Assembly (NCBI RefSeq): GCF_002923755.1
Contig: NZ_PGFZ01000001.1
Span: 761,959 to 825,958, forward strand
Reading direction: 5' to 3'
Length of the DNA stretch: 64,000 nt
Origin: Methylovulum psychrotolerans
GTDB lineage: Bacteria > Pseudomonadota > Gammaproteobacteria > Methylococcales > Methylomonadaceae
Shown here: in pieces, positions 54,256 to 63,181 of the stretch
Layout: each line of letters opens with the position of its first letter
Position numbering within the stretch: the first letter of the stretch is position 1
The notes under the pieces: generated by a model
The model's database searches: none
Seen by the model: only the letters and a program-made list of their open reading frames with translations
What the model was told of the DNA's origin: nothing
Translations under genes and position numbers: made by a program

Positions 54256-55463
54256 CGGTGGGCATGAAAAGCGTTATACGATGGGTTAATCGCCACCGTT
54301 TGTTGAAGGAATTGCCGACCTTGGGCAAGCTCACCCACCCGTGAATAGATCAGCCCCGCATGGTAAAACAGATGGGCATCGCGGGTTTTTAACGCTAAGG
54401 CCTTCGCCATCATATCCCGCGCCTGGACAAAGTCACCGTGTTTATACAAAGCCCATGCTAAGGTGTCATAAGCATAAATGCTCTGCCGGATAGCCAAATC
54501 TTGCTGCGCCCAGCGCACCGCTTCAGCGGGGTTTTCTTGGGAATCGCTATAAAAACCCGCCAAATGGTGCAGATAATGGGCATTACCCGCCGCCACCGAT
54601 TGCAAATAAGCCGCCAAGGCTTTAGCGTGCCACGGTTTCGCCAAGTCGGCTTTGCCCATAAAGGCATAGACATCACCTAAAGCCTGAAAAAACTCCGCCC
54701 TGGGCGTTTGTTTAAGCACTTTTTGGTACAAAGCTATCGCCTCATCATAATGGCCTTGCGCGGCAGCCAGTTCGGCCAAATGCTCTACCGCCACAAAACT
54801 GTCCGGCTGTTGCTTTAAGGCCGCTTGGTAAAATTGTCCGGCCTGTAGCCAGTCACCGCTATGAAAAGACAACTCGCCTAAGCGCACCTTAAACCACACA
54901 TCATTGCCTGCCCGCTTTAATAACGCGACTGCTTGGGCGGTATCGCCATGCAGCTCGGCCAGCCGGGCTTGCCGCGCCAACACAGGCGGCGCGTCTGCCC
55001 CTTGCTGTACCGCCAATTGTGTATAACTACGTTCCGCGTCCGGGTAATGGCCTAATTCCAAGTGCGCGTCACCTATGGTCGCTAAAGCCCCCAGCTGGCG
55101 CGGGTCGGTGCGGTACGCTTGCTCCGCCAACACTAAAGCTTCGCTAAAATGATGATTTTCAAATTCACTGACCGCCAAAGCCGCCAAGCCGCCGACATTA
55201 GGCGGGGCAGGCACAGCCGCCAGCGAAGCGCGGGCGGCTTGTTCGGCGCGTTGCAAATAGGCCAAATCCCCGGTCTCGCGCAGGTATTTGATATACAGCG
55301 CGGACAGGCGGTTATGGGCCGTAAAGTCCAGCGGGTCTTGCCGGGCGCGGGCTTCAAGAAACGCCAGCGAAGTATCCGCCGCGCCGCCGACCAGCGGCAG
55401 CGCGACTAATACCCAAGCCAAAACGGCAATGAGCGCACGGTTTTTAGTTGCGCGTATTGTCAT
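54252..55463 (-). CDS. TPR-repeat protein in the DUF4331-HupE operon
   Basis: 403 residues from the ATG at 55463, which lies inside the end of the DUF4331 gene (20-bp overlap). A signal or TM segment (LIAVLAWVLVALPLVGG), then about ten TPR-like units (for instance FTAHNRLSALYIKYL, ALATIGDAHLELGHY and AYDTLAWALYKHGDF). Such repeats form scaffolds for protein complexes. The role is probably to organise the DUF4331 and HupE-like partners in the envelope (inference). Confidence 0.82.
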   Translation of the reverse strand: MTIRATKNRALIAVLAWVLVALPLVGGAADTSLAFLEARARQDPLDFTAHNRLSALYIKYLRETGDLAYLQRAEQAARASLAAVPAPPNVGGLAALAVSEFENHHFSEALVLAEQAYRTDPRQLGALATIGDAHLELGHYPDAERSYTQLAVQQGADAPPVLARQARLAELHGDTAQAVALLKRAGNDVWFKVRLGELSFHSGDWLQAGQFYQAALKQQPDSFVAVEHLAELAAAQGHYDEAIALYQKVLKQTPRAEFFQALGDVYAFMGKADLAKPWHAKALAAYLQSVAAGNAHYLHHLAGFYSDSQENPAEAVRWAQQDLAIRQSIYAYDTLAWALYKHGDFVQARDMMAKALALKTRDAHLFYHAGLIYSRVGELAQGRQFLQQTVAINPSYNAFHAHR

Positions 55464-56652
55464 CCAAAGTGCCTGTAGGAAGCGGCTGGTGTGAAGCGGC
55501 GAAGAACGGGAATTTATCACGGAACGTCACGTCATTGGCGTTGACATTGTCGCCGGTGGTCAAACCCTCGTTAGTGACCAAAAACAGCACAGTGTCGATC
55601 ACATCATCAACGGGGCGGCGACCATTAGGAAAGCCTGCCCCGGCATTATTGCCTCCTTGTTTGCCACTATTGGCGACTGCCGTATCCAAACGTAACAAAT
55701 CGCCGTGTGTCACCGCCACACCCGCCAAGATGCCGATATGGGTATTATCCGTACCTAAAGCAGTTAAGGTACCGACAATATCGCCCGCAAACATGCCCGC
55801 CGCATCATCAACGGTACTGGCGCGGTTATATTCATTTTTACGCGGGAACGGGACCAGCACGGTGTTGATGGTCGGCACACCCATACGGTCTATTGGCTGA
55901 TACGCGCCAGAATTAACCGGATCAGCACTCGCTGAGCGCAAGGTATGGGTACTGCGCAACGTGGTGGCACTGACACCGATAACACTGCCTGCCGAACCTT
56001 TCAACAAACTGACAGGAACGCTTAAGGCGATCATTTGCGAGTTATAGCCCGCAAAAGTATCGCGGCCACGGCTTAATAAGCTAATATCGGGCGCACCGCC
56101 CAGGACGGAAGCGGCAAAGCGGTTAAAACCGGGAATGTCAAAAAAGAACGGGTCATCAACCACCCCGGCAAAAAAGGCTATCCCGGTCGCCGCGTCGGTT
56201 TTTACCGCAGGTGTAGGAGCGGTAGCGGCGGTGGCGGATGATACGGTGGTGGGGGCATAAAAGCCTAGTTTATTGGTACTGCCTTTAGTGACCAACTGAA
56301 CAGTGGCGCGTTGGGATTTACCGCGCGAGGCCTGCTCGTTGAAATTCACCGTGATGAATTTATCAGGATCGGCATCGCCAGTGTTTTCGATATTGAATTG
56401 ATAGCGGACATTCGGGTCAAAGCCGCCGAGGTTACCGTTTTCACCGGGAACGATAAAACCGTGGACATCAAAAGCCAAAATCACTTTGCTATTGTCATTC
56501 GGATCTAAAAACGCATACACATCGGCAATGTCACTGGCGGCATCGGACTCCACTAAAGGGGCTTCGGCATGGTCGGCGGCAAACAACGGCGTGGATAAAG
56601 CCAACGCGACCGCTAAGGCCAACGTCGATAAAGGATTCTTAATGGGTTTCAT
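55444..56652 (-). CDS. Exported DUF4331-family protein
   Basis: 402 residues. A signal peptide (cleavage near LFAAD), then the DUF4331 signature: DHAEAPLVESDAASDIADVYAF and DPNDNSKVILAFDVHGF, with later GFPNGRRPVDDVIDTVL. Members are secreted, beta-rich proteins with unassigned function, often paired with TPR and HupE genes. It is the first gene of the operon, with a 173-bp leader region to the next gene upstream. Confidence 0.85.
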   Translation of the reverse strand: MKPIKNPLSTLALAVALALSTPLFAADHAEAPLVESDAASDIADVYAFLDPNDNSKVILAFDVHGFIVPGENGNLGGFDPNVRYQFNIENTGDADPDKFITVNFNEQASRGKSQRATVQLVTKGSTNKLGFYAPTTVSSATAATAPTPAVKTDAATGIAFFAGVVDDPFFFDIPGFNRFAASVLGGAPDISLLSRGRDTFAGYNSQMIALSVPVSLLKGSAGSVIGVSATTLRSTHTLRSASADPVNSGAYQPIDRMGVPTINTVLVPFPRKNEYNRASTVDDAAGMFAGDIVGTLTALGTDNTHIGILAGVAVTHGDLLRLDTAVANSGKQGGNNAGAGFPNGRRPVDDVIDTVLFLVTNEGLTTGDNVNANDVTFRDKFPFFAASHQPLPTGTLDDNTRN

Positions 56653-56825
56653 GCTAGTTTCCTATGGGTTAAGGGATTAAAGACACAGATAGGAAAATAA
56701 AAACCATCCTATCACCTGTCTTTACGCCAACCTTTAGGAAATGGATGCAAAGGATATGAAATTTTTTTTAAAAGGAAACGGCAAAAAACGTTTATTTTGT
56801 TGGCTAACATGACAAAAAAGCCCGC

Positions 56826-57362
56826 TCATTCAAAATCAAGGCTGCACAAATGGTCAAAAAAAGCCTGTTTATTATGGGTATTTTCTTGTGGATAAAGGCG
56901 CATCAGTTCAGCATAGGCTTGCTGCAATTTCAGATGGGAACTGGCCACCAAAGGGTCGTTGGCATCAAACCCGTTCGTGCCAGATGGGCGTTGTTCCAGA
57001 TAAGCTTGCTGCTCGGTGACGGCCTTAACCACCAAAAAATGCGCTAAAGCCAACCGTGCCGGGACAGACAAGCTTTGCAAACGCGGCAAAATATCGGCAT
57101 AACGTCCGGCGACCGCTGCACTTTCAGCTTGCGCCACCTGACTGGAAACCCTTGCCACCAAAGCCAAGTCAGTCAGCTCGAAAAATAGCGCAAGAAATTC
57201 CGTCTCCTGCGCATCCATAATCGCGCTGGACACCGGATCAAACCGCGTTTGCTGATGCGGCACCGCACGGTAAGCCTGCTCAACCGTTAACGGCTCAGCC
57301 CACGCGCTGCCGACAATACCAATACCGACAGCGATTAATAAAACGAATTTATAGGCCTGCAT
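56826..57362 (-). CDS. Exported helical protein of unknown function
   Basis: 178 residues. A signal peptide (cleavage near SAWAEP), then a mainly helical domain with Gln-rich segments (VPHQQTRFDP, MDAQETEFLALFFELTD) and a conserved-looking YAELMRLYPQENTHNKQAFFDHLCSLDFE-type end. An AAGGT ribosome site precedes the ATG. I do not recognise the family. It is co-directional with the DUF4331 operon but separated by 173 bp. Confidence 0.65.
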   Translation of the reverse strand: MQAYKFVLLIAVGIGIVGSAWAEPLTVEQAYRAVPHQQTRFDPVSSAIMDAQETEFLALFFELTDLALVARVSSQVAQAESAAVAGRYADILPRLQSLSVPARLALAHFLVVKAVTEQQAYLEQRPSGTNGFDANDPLVASSHLKLQQAYAELMRLYPQENTHNKQAFFDHLCSLDFE

Positions 57363-57438
57363 CTGGATACCTTGTCGTATTAAAATGGAAATCTTCTTTC
57401 AGAGCTTACAGACCTGCGTAGAGTTCAACACCAGCGGC

Positions 57439-57600
57439 TTATGCTTGGGAAGCAGGCCAACGTTGATAAATAGCCGCCAGCTTTTGCATATCGCCATCGT
57501 AAGTGAGCAGTTCCAAATGGTAGTATTTGGCGGTGGCAAAATGCAGAAAATCAATCGCCACAAACTTGGAAAATATTAGCTTTACTGGCTCCACTATACT
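57439..57600 (-). pseudogene. PIN-domain (VapC-like) toxin, C-terminal remnant
   Basis: The minus strand encodes FVAIDFLHFATAKYYHLELL and then TYDGDMQKLA before a stop at 57439. This matches the C-terminal half of PIN nucleases (D-x-x-x-A/F-A...TxDxDM). The N-terminal half with the first catalytic Asp is missing, and no start codon leads into it. It lies directly after the decayed coiled-coil gene, so it is a dead toxin gene. Confidence 0.55.
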
Positions 57601-57615
57601 TTCTAAAACTGCCAA

Positions 57616-58213
57616 TCAGCGTGGGCTAAAGCAAAACGGCTTAAAATCCTTGGGCACACATAATGAAAATTGCTCATCATGGATTTTGGCAAAATACAAA
57701 CCTTGCGCCAATACTTTTTGCTGTAATTGTTGGCTGGCATCTACCGCCGCAAGAATGCCATAGAGTTTCTTATCCGCCAGTGCTGGAAACAGCACACGAA
57801 AATCACGGCATTGCTTCAACAACTGCTCAATGCCCTCTTCGCGCAGATGGCTTTTTACTTCCACGATAATCGCCGTATTGATTTCACCGTTCGCGTAAGC
57901 CAACACATCAATTTCCTGCTCATTACCGTTTTTATCCCTCACTCGCACACTAGGGTTGATAGTGGTCATGCCAAATTTTTCGGACAGAATTTTGGTCATG
58001 GAAGGCAAGGCTAAACCTTCGGTAAAACTGCCGAATTTATTGGCAATACCGCCAATTTGTTTGCTAAGCTCTTTAATGGCCTTATCGACCTCTTTACGCG
58101 AAGCCGCCAATTCTTCATTGAGTTTCTTGCGTGAAATTGCCGACTCCTAAGCCATTTTTTGATGGTTGATGGCTAAAACTAGCAACAAGGTCTTTTAATT
58201 CTTGGTCAGTCAT
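57616..58213 (-). pseudogene. Coiled-coil/PD-(D/E)XK nuclease-like gene broken near its 5' end
   Basis: The original start was probably the ATG at 58213 (MTDQELKDLVAS). A one-base insertion in a T run near 58180 shifts the frame, and the restored frame (LAINHQKMA) meets TAG at about 58146-58148 where CAG is expected. The body is then open: an N-terminal coiled coil (SRKKLNEELAASRKEVDKAI), then a nuclease-like domain with EIDVLAYANGE and AIIVEVKSHL. Downstream translation from the TTG at 58110 could yield a 164-residue product. It belongs to the DUF3782-like group by pattern. Confidence 0.65.
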
Positions 58214-58359
58214 AGTGATAGATTAAGGGGGGGCATAAGAGTAGACGTTATTATACGCTAAACGTTGTAGCAAGAATAGACATCTTTCCTAAATGTTGCT
58301 GACTATATAAACGTTGACAGGTTAAAATACCAAGCTTTATCCTGACCCACCAAAAAGCC

Positions 58360-58827
58360 ATGAAACCGTATGCCCAGCTACCCACCGACAACCCCGAAGA
58401 ATACAAACGCCTTGTCGGGTTGTCAAAAGAAGATTTCCAGCACCTCAACAGCAAGCTGTGCGTTTACATCGGCGAACAAAAAGCCCTCAGCCCGTTGACA
58501 AGGCGAGGCCGGAAAGACTCCAAACTGACCACGGAAGACCGCCTGTTGCTGACCCTCTATTACCTCCGCCACTATCCGACCCTGATAAATTTGGGGGCGG
58601 TTTTTGGTATCAGCGAATCGTATTGCCATAAGGTGTATTCGCGCACGGCCAGGATGTTGGCCAAAATTGAGAAGCTCCCCAACCGTAAGGCATTGCTGGA
58701 AGAGGGGCAGTCCGCCACCCTGATCATTTATGCCCCAGAGGGTATTGACGCGTCGGAGCAGCGCATCGAACGCCCCGTAAAAGGCCAAAAAGACTTCTAC
58801 TCCGGAAAAAAAAAGCCACACGGTTAA
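58360..58827 (+). CDS. IS5-family transposase, upstream frame (OrfA)
   Basis: 155 residues with an N-terminal helix-turn-helix-like region, GLSKEDFQHLNSKL, the TRRGRKDSKLTTEDRLLLTL block and GAVFGISESYCHKVY. It ends just after an A9 run (58804-58814 area, SGKKKPHG*). The frame shift at that run would join it to the DDE-containing downstream frame. Confidence 0.8.
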   Translation: MKPYAQLPTDNPEEYKRLVGLSKEDFQHLNSKLCVYIGEQKALSPLTRRGRKDSKLTTEDRLLLTLYYLRHYPTLINLGAVFGISESYCHKVYSRTARMLAKIEKLPNRKALLEEGQSATLIIYAPEGIDASEQRIERPVKGQKDFYSGKKKPHG

Positions 58828-59218
58828 GGCGCAACTCATCATTTGCGCGTTGACGCTCTCCATCCTCTCGGTCGTGGTCGGCAAAGGCAGTCAACATGAT
58901 TTTTCGGTCTTCAAAGGATGCCGCCTGTTGCTGCACCCCGACGCCCTGCTGTTGGCAGATTCGGGATACCAAGGGATGCACGGCCTCCACCAAAATTCGG
59001 TATTGCCCATCAAGAAACAAAAAGGCAAACCGCTTTCTGCGGAGGACAAAGCCCATAACAAAGCCCTTTCAAAACAGCGGGTTTTCATTGAGCATGTCAA
59101 CCGCCGCTGCAAAATTTTCAGGATCGTCAAGGACGTTTACCGGGGCAAACACAAAAACTACTCCCTGACATGGAGCCTGGTGGCCGCACTGGTTAACCTG
59201 AGATATGGCAACATTTAG
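58805..59218 (+). CDS. IS5-family transposase, downstream frame (OrfB, DDE half)
   Basis: From the A run the second frame reads KKSHTVKAQLIICALTLSIL, then GKGSQHDFSVFKG (Asp), LADSGYQGM (DDE Asp) and RVFIEHVNRRCKIFRI (Glu region), ending at 59218. It lacks its own good start, so it is most likely made by frameshifting from OrfA. A similar start could be used at 58850. Confidence 0.75.
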   Translation, partial: EKKSHTVKAQLIICALTLSILSVVVGKGSQHDFSVFKGCRLLLHPDALLLADSGYQGMHGLHQNSVLPIKKQKGKPLSAEDKAHNKALSKQRVFIEHVNRRCKIFRIVKDVYRGKHKNYSLTWSLVAALVNLRYGNI

Positions 59219-59401
59219 GAAAGATGTCTAATCTTTTGCAATGCTCACCATAAAAGCGATCAAGTTCACCAACCGCTTTTTAATAGCCTGATTTAGAAAA
59301 TTAAATAAAAGACCCGCCCGATGGCCTACGGCGAAGCCGCTTACCCATAAAAACAAAAACTTCGCCAGCCGGAATGGCGGGCAGTCCCTTTGATTGGCTT
59401 G

Positions 59402-60148
59402 TTAGAGGTTTGCAAGATCAACCTTTGACATTGGTACGGCACTTTCCATTACTATCTTTAGTGCTAGAGATGGATCAATAACGCTTTTGCCTGCCTCTAT
59501 GGCTTCTTGAATTGCCAGGCCATAAAGGATTGGCCAATCGACAGGGTTGGGGCAAAACAGCTTTACTGTTGGAAAAAACAACGGCCAAATAGCTTTTAAG
59601 TAGTTGATTGGTGTATCACTAGCCCTATTATTCTCTGATATGCGGGGGATGCCAAACTGCTCACCACCCAGCACTGATGCAGTGTGTTGAAAAATTTCGT
59701 TGATATCAGGAAATTCATTAGCACCCGCACGCTGTGCGGCTCCAGCTGCCAAACCCCAAACGGAATGTTGATTGTTTGCAAGAGCATCATTTAACAGATC
59801 GCCAAAGAAGTACTGCTTACCATCATTGGTTGCGATGATTTGAAAAGCAGCTGTTTCCGGCATGTTTTTCGCTAAGGCTTGGGCACGAAGATTGGCTTGG
59901 CATGAATAACCAGCTAAAGCACCTAAAGCGCATAGTAATGATTCGACATGAACACCTTTTTCGTTTTTCATGCTATCAAGTAAGCGCTGAAATATCTCTT
60001 TACCGCCAAGCTTTGCGCCCACTAGGGGATCATCTTTGCTTCGTTCGCGTATCGCATGAATTAGTGCCTCAGTTTTTGGATCCATCTGAGATTCCTTAAA
60101 TTCCGGCGGTTTTGAGCCAGACAGCTTTTCAAACATTTTCTTAAACAT
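59402..60148 (-). CDS. Conserved-looking protein of unknown function
   Basis: 248 residues from the ATG at 60148 with a GGAG ribosome site; a TTG at 60163 is an alternative. No signal peptide or TM. The sequence is mixed helix/strand with blocks such as PKTEALIHAIRERSKDDPLVGAKLGG, SLLCALGALAGYSCQA, FFGDLLNDALANNQHSVWGL, and EIFQHTASVLGG. I do not recognise the family and assign no function. It lies between the IS5 element and the two-component operon, alone on its strand. Confidence 0.55.
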   Translation of the reverse strand: MFKKMFEKLSGSKPPEFKESQMDPKTEALIHAIRERSKDDPLVGAKLGGKEIFQRLLDSMKNEKGVHVESLLCALGALAGYSCQANLRAQALAKNMPETAAFQIIATNDGKQYFFGDLLNDALANNQHSVWGLAAGAAQRAGANEFPDINEIFQHTASVLGGEQFGIPRISENNRASDTPINYLKAIWPLFFPTVKLFCPNPVDWPILYGLAIQEAIEAGKSVIDPSLALKIVMESAVPMSKVDLANL

Positions 60149-60372
60149 CCGCAGTTTCTCCAAACAGGTAAATCAGGCGTGGAAGGGAATCCCTAACGTA
60201 ATGTAGACAGCCTAAATGACGCAAAATATTGCGTCATCCGTTTATCCATAGTTATTTTAAAGATATATAGTTCTTTTCTTTTACAAACTTAGCGGAATTT
60301 AGCACATCCTATAACTTATGCAATACCCGCCAGATAATTTAGCTGCCCAGAAACCTAAGCAGTTAGGAAAAT

Positions 60373-60392
60373 AAGTGCTTGGTTAAGCACTT
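60373..60392. terminator. Terminator-like stem after the two-component operon
   Basis: AAGTGCTT (60373-60380) and AAGCACTT (60385-60392) form a perfect 8-bp stem with a GGTT loop. T-rich sequence follows on both strands. It lies 46 bp after the response-regulator stop. Confidence 0.6.
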
Positions 60393-60438
60393 TGGATTTT
60401 ACTGATCCCTTAGGGAATAAAAAACACCCAAACCACCC

Positions 60439-61080
60439 TCACCCCTTCATAACCCCCAACACCATAGCAATATGCGCCAATTCGGCGACACTAGCGACCT
60501 TCAGCTTAGCCTTAATTTGCGTGCCGTAATTGGCGACGGTCTTATAACCCAAACACAACTCCTCAGCGATTTTATGGGCGGTCAACCCCTTAGCCAGCAG
60601 CAGGAAAATATCGAACTCCCTAGCCGACAACGTCTCAATAATAGCCCGATAATCGGCAGCTTGGGCGGCGGGCGGCGCGTTCAGCAGGCCTTGTTCGATG
60701 TAAACCCCACCCTGGGCGATGGTTTGGATGGCGGCGACCAAAATACCGGGCGCACTGCTTTTGGTGATGTAACCTTTCGCACCCGCCGCCATGGCGCGGT
60801 TAACGTAGACGCTTTCATCGTGGACGCTAAACACCAGCACTTTCGCTTGGCTGTCGCGTTGGCAGATACGGCGCAGGGTTTCCAAGCCGCCGATGCCGGG
60901 CATGGACAAATCCAATACCGTCACATCCGGTTGCAGTTCCCAATACAACTGGCAAGCGGCCTCGCCGCGTTCGGCTTCGGCCACCACCGCCAGCGTCGCC
61001 TCCGAGGCCAATAACAGCCGGAAGCCCGCACGGACAATGGCATGGTCATCAACTAACAAAATTTTGATAAGTCCGCTCAT
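60439..61080 (-). CDS. NarL/LuxR-type response regulator
   Basis: 213 residues. Receiver domain (about 1-125) with VDDHAIVRAGF, the phospho-acceptor Asp in VTVLDLSMPG and Lys in KGYITKSS. A LuxR-type HTH (about 150-205) ends in TLSAREFDIFLLLAKGLTAH...CLGYKTVANY. It overlaps the sensor-kinase gene by 4 bp (ATGA), so the two work together. Kinase and regulator resemble the MoxY/MoxX pair that controls methanol oxidation in Paracoccus (similarity inferred by eye). Confidence 0.9.
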   Translation of the reverse strand: MSGLIKILLVDDHAIVRAGFRLLLASEATLAVVAEAERGEAACQLYWELQPDVTVLDLSMPGIGGLETLRRICQRDSQAKVLVFSVHDESVYVNRAMAAGAKGYITKSSAPGILVAAIQTIAQGGVYIEQGLLNAPPAAQAADYRAIIETLSAREFDIFLLLAKGLTAHKIAEELCLGYKTVANYGTQIKAKLKVASVAELAHIAMVLGVMKG

Positions 61081-62384
61081 GATAAGGGAATAATGGCACT
61101 AATCCGCAAGCCTTGTTGGGCTTGGGTGTCGATGGAAAAATCGCCGCCTAAGCTTTTGATGCGCTCGCGCATACCCAGCAGACCAAAGCCCGCTTTCAGG
61201 TTGGCAGGCGTACAGCCTTGGCCGTTATCGGCAATGGCTAAGCATAATTGCTTACCGTCACGAATGTCTAAGCGGATAGTCGCTTCGCTGGCTTCGGCAT
61301 GGCGGACGATATTAGTCAGGCATTCTTGCACAACCCGAAACAATTGGATGGTCATAGCGGTCGGCAACAGGTCAACCGCATCGTCACAATGCAGCGTCAC
61401 CGCCAAGCCGGGCTGGCGGCCTGCCCAGTGGTTGAGCAAATCTTCCAGCGTCGCCTTTAAGCCTAGCTCCGTCAGCACCAAAGGGTGCAAGTGGCGCATC
61501 ATGGAACGTACCACGGCAATGAGGTGGTCGCAGATACTGATAATGGTATCGGTGATCTGGCCGGTGTCGGCCTGGGGATTTTTGGCAGTCACCGCCATCA
61601 CCTTAATGGCCGTCAAAGATTGCCCCAGTTCGTCATGCAGCTCTTGCGACAAATGCTGGCGCTCCTCTTCCTGAATCTGCAAAGAATGCAGGGTCAAGGC
61701 GGTGTTTTCCTGTTGCGCGGCATCCAGCACTTCGGTCAAATGGTTAATGGCTTTGGCGATTTGATCGTATTCCTGTATGGCAAAATCGGGCAATTTTTGC
61801 CGGTAATGGCCTTGGCCTATCGCCGCCACCCCATCAACAATCACGGCAATGGCCTGAAAAGCCTTTTTAAACACCAGATTGACGGCACAAAACGTCAACA
61901 GCGCCATCACACATAACGAGACAAAAAACGCCCGGCTTTCCTTCCATGCCTCGCTGATTTCGTCTATCGGGTCCGCCCTAATGATCAGTGTCAGTTGTTG
62001 CCCGTCAGCCGTGGTCACTTGTTGGCCGACATCAGGGTATCGCGCCGACACCAAGCTGACAAACCAAGTCGGCGGCGCGTCGCTGATATGCTTAGGGACT
62101 GCACTAAAGCGCAGCACCTCGCCGCTAGCCTTCTGCAACTGGATATGTAAGTGGCGGGTTTGCTCAAGCGACACAAAACGCGGCAACCAAGTGCTGACAT
62201 CGACCGCGCTCTGCCCGCCCTGCGGGAAGTTCAGTTGGATAAGCTGGGCGGCAAGGTTCAGCGACGAATCTATCTCCTTGCTAACCGCCGTCCGTGCTTG
62301 CCAAACGGCGACCGCGCCGCCCAGCACCAAAATCATCAAGCTAGTCAGAATAATGCGCAGGTTAATTTGATGGCGTAAACTCAT
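61077..62384 (-). CDS. NarL-type sensor histidine kinase with LapD/MoxY-like periplasmic domain
   Basis: 435 residues from the ATG at 62384. TM1 near residues 10-30 (IILTSLMILVLGGAVAV), a periplasmic domain of about 120 residues beginning NLAAQLIQLNFPQGG, TM2 near 155-175, and HAMP, then a HisKA_3 helix with the phospho-acceptor His in ERQHLSQELHDELGQSL, and an HATPase with IADNGQGCTPANL and GFGLLGMRERI. The periplasmic start is typical of LapD/MoxY sensors. It pairs with the adjacent regulator, and its start overlaps nothing else; the hydrolase gene ends 17 bp upstream. Confidence 0.85.
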   Translation of the reverse strand: MSLRHQINLRIILTSLMILVLGGAVAVWQARTAVSKEIDSSLNLAAQLIQLNFPQGGQSAVDVSTWLPRFVSLEQTRHLHIQLQKASGEVLRFSAVPKHISDAPPTWFVSLVSARYPDVGQQVTTADGQQLTLIIRADPIDEISEAWKESRAFFVSLCVMALLTFCAVNLVFKKAFQAIAVIVDGVAAIGQGHYRQKLPDFAIQEYDQIAKAINHLTEVLDAAQQENTALTLHSLQIQEEERQHLSQELHDELGQSLTAIKVMAVTAKNPQADTGQITDTIISICDHLIAVVRSMMRHLHPLVLTELGLKATLEDLLNHWAGRQPGLAVTLHCDDAVDLLPTAMTIQLFRVVQECLTNIVRHAEASEATIRLDIRDGKQLCLAIADNGQGCTPANLKAGFGLLGMRERIKSLGGDFSIDTQAQQGLRISAIIPLS

Positions 62385-62400
62385 AGGCACCCCCCAACGG

Positions 62401-63075
62401 CTAATGGATAACATGCCACTGGCTCAAAGCAATAGCTTGCCAGACCTGCTTGGTGGGTGGGGCAACCCATGCCAGTAAGGCCGTTGCCGCCAATAATAAT
62501 AATGATACGGAAAAGTTCCTATAATGGTATAGCTTCAAAGCCGTACCAAACGATTTTTTCATGCGCTTATTACTTAAATCAACACTGTACAGCTCATCTA
62601 AGAGCAAATGGACAATAAAGCCAAAGGCGACAAATAAACCGTTCAACCATACTTGCAACACACTCCAATGCAGTAAATAATAGCTGATATCCGCTGCCAT
62701 TAGGCCAAAAAACGCCGCCGCCAACAGCGAGTGGAACACGCCGCGATGCTCGGTGAAACGGTTAAATAAGGCGAACAGGCCATAGCGCGTCAACGGATAC
62801 GCCGCCAACGCCAGAGCCAGGACTATATAAGCATCATAGCGGTATTGTAGGGTTTTAGCGGTTAGGCTCACCGATATTAACGCTAAGACGGTAAATAAGA
62901 GGCGCACTGGCCTGGAATTACTGGCATCAATGTCCGGTAACATGCCGCCGACTGTCCCTAACAAGGTCAGCCACAGGGTTTGATCCATGCTAATTAAGCG
63001 TATATACGCCATCAGCGAAGCCGCTGCCGCACTGGCAACGGCGGCTACAGCGACATGGGTTTTAAAGTTTGCCAT
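62401..63075 (-). CDS. YdjM-like metal-dependent membrane protein (DUF457)
   Basis: 224 residues with about five TM segments. A metal-site pattern occurs in MANFKTHVAVAAVAS (His), GGMLPDIDASNSR (Asp-Asp), TEHRGVFHSLL (His-His) and VHLLLDELYSVD (His, Asp). This fits the YdjM/YfhO-like DUF457 family, of which E. coli YdjM is LexA-regulated. The biochemical function is unproven. It is the first gene of the operon with the kinase and response regulator. Confidence 0.85.
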   Translation of the reverse strand: MANFKTHVAVAAVASAAAASLMAYIRLISMDQTLWLTLLGTVGGMLPDIDASNSRPVRLLFTVLALISVSLTAKTLQYRYDAYIVLALALAAYPLTRYGLFALFNRFTEHRGVFHSLLAAAFFGLMAADISYYLLHWSVLQVWLNGLFVAFGFIVHLLLDELYSVDLSNKRMKKSFGTALKLYHYRNFSVSLLLLAATALLAWVAPPTKQVWQAIALSQWHVIH

Positions 63076-63181
63076 AAATTCTGTTGAAAGGGCGCGGGTA
63101 AAATGTATTGGTCATAAAATAGTTGCCTATTATACTGGCGGATGCTTACTGATATTTTCTTAATACTCTACTATAATTCTA

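Larger units (their letters stand above)
58279..59228 (+). mobile_element. Complete IS5-family insertion sequence (950 bp)
   Basis: Perfect 21-bp inverted repeats, GACATCTTTCCTAAATGTTG plus C, lie at 58279-58299 and 59208-59228. TA is duplicated on both sides (58277-58278 and 59229-59230). Inside are two overlapping transposase frames joined across an A9 run. This is typical of IS5-family subgroups with frameshift control (IS427/IS1031-like). The perfect ends suggest a recent insertion. Confidence 0.85.

Noticed and set aside
59231-59401. Fragments of a gene on both sides of the IS5 element
   Set aside because: Both possible joined frames meet a stop within 40 codons and neither resembles a known family, so an interrupted gene cannot be supported.
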